A stretch of DNA of 64,000 nucleotides from NCBI RefSeq assembly GCF_039542905.1, contig NZ_BAABIS010000001.1, forward strand, positions 5,766,001 through 5,830,000. The letters are read 5' to 3'. Position 1 is the first letter of the stretch. Every line of letters begins with the position of its first letter. This document shows, piece after piece, positions 63,709 to 64,000 of the stretch. The position numbers and the translations under genes are program-made. The DNA is from Kitasatospora terrestris (lineage in GTDB: Bacteria; Actinomycetota; Actinomycetes; Streptomycetales; Streptomycetaceae). Below the pieces are notes generated by a model. It saw nothing but the letters and a program-made list of their open reading frames with translations. It did no database searches and was not told the DNA's origin.

Positions 63709-64000
63709 ATGCCGTGCGACCCGTTGTCCGCCTCGCCAGACCAGCCTCTCGCCGCCACCCCCACGGGCGGCGAACAGGGCCGGCGCACCGCACCCCCGGC
63801 GGTGGTCGAGGAGGTCCTGACGCTGCGGATCGCACTGGAGCAGGACCTGGTGGGAGAGGTGCGCACCCGCTTCCGGTACGACGCCTGCCGTCCGTACGAG
63901 GTGCGACTTACCTTCCACCTGGGCCGTCCCGACGAGGCGGACTGGGTCTTCTCGCGTGAACTGCTGCGGGACGGGCTGGACTCGCTGAGCGGCCAGGGCG
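63709..64000 (+). CDS. SsgA-family sporulation/cell-division regulator, 5' part
   Basis: The first 97 codons of an SsgA-like protein run off the window. After an N-terminal extension of about 30 residues it shows the family core: RTRFRYDACRPYEVRLTFHLGRPDEADWVFSRELLRDGL. SsgA-like proteins of streptomycetes localise septum and peptidoglycan machinery during sporulation. The long leader before the core suggests a paralogue other than SsgA itself, but which one is not determinable. ATG 63709 has GGAGAG upstream. Confidence 0.88.
   Translation, partial: MPCDPLSASPDQPLAATPTGGEQGRRTAPPAVVEEVLTLRIALEQDLVGEVRTRFRYDACRPYEVRLTFHLGRPDEADWVFSRELLRDGLDSLSGQG

Overview
The window is a high-GC, GC3-saturated actinobacterial chromosome segment. 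WhiA, an SsgA-family protein, RbpA, a mycothiol-type maleylpyruvate isomerase fold, an OpcA/Zwf pair and the sufR-B-D-Rieske-C-S-U-T operon point to a sporulating member of the Streptomycetaceae (Streptomyces or Kitasatospora; I cannot separate them from the sequence alone). It is mostly conserved core chromosome. No IS element, prophage, CRISPR array, tRNA or rRNA gene was seen. One small accessory island (about 56.1-58.5 kb) holds a broken Rhs-type polymorphic toxin locus.

Layout. 0-8.3 kb: the end of an AFG1/ZapE ATPase, uvrB, a TerD-family pair (one fused to a degenerate FtsK-like domain), terC behind a yybP-ykoY-type riboswitch, then an MBL hydrolase and an MDMPI-fold protein on the minus strand. 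8.5-18.6 kb: uvrA, a Rieske lipoprotein, an ArsR-like regulator with its own palindrome, a MerR remnant, and the coupled uvrC-rapZ-yvcK-whiA run. 18.8-22.8 kb: gap-pgk-tpiA (lower glycolysis), secG and rbpA. 22.9-29.8 kb, minus strand: pgl-opcA-zwf-tal-tkt (pentose phosphate pathway). 30.2-35.1 kb: ctaB and ctaA (haem O and haem A synthesis) around a DUF2461 gene, a TetR/AhpD-like divergent pair with two palindromic operators, and a frameshifted secreted-protein remnant. 35.2-36.8 kb: an ABC-2 exporter. 37-43.7 kb: the SUF iron-sulfur operon. 43.8-51.5 kb: membrane lectin, MFS transporter, two unrecognised proteins, a VOC protein and a PhoX phosphatase with a PHO-box-like site. 51.5-56 kb: PucR regulator divergent from the proline catabolic pair pruA-putA. 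56-58.5 kb: Rhs remnant. 58.7-64 kb: double-TerD protein, aminopeptidase N, an anchored secreted protein and the start of an SsgA-like protein.

The most informative signals are regulatory. uvrB and uvrC each carry a RecA-NDp-like promoter whose -10 box lies 6-7 nt before the start codon, predicting leaderless, damage-inducible mRNAs; uvrC heads the run that ends in whiA. At least six other genes show the same short -10-to-start geometry. sufR has a CAAC-N6-GTTG palindrome that overlaps both its -10 box and its start codon. Most genes have clear Shine-Dalgarno sequences, and many 3' ends carry strong perfect hairpins.
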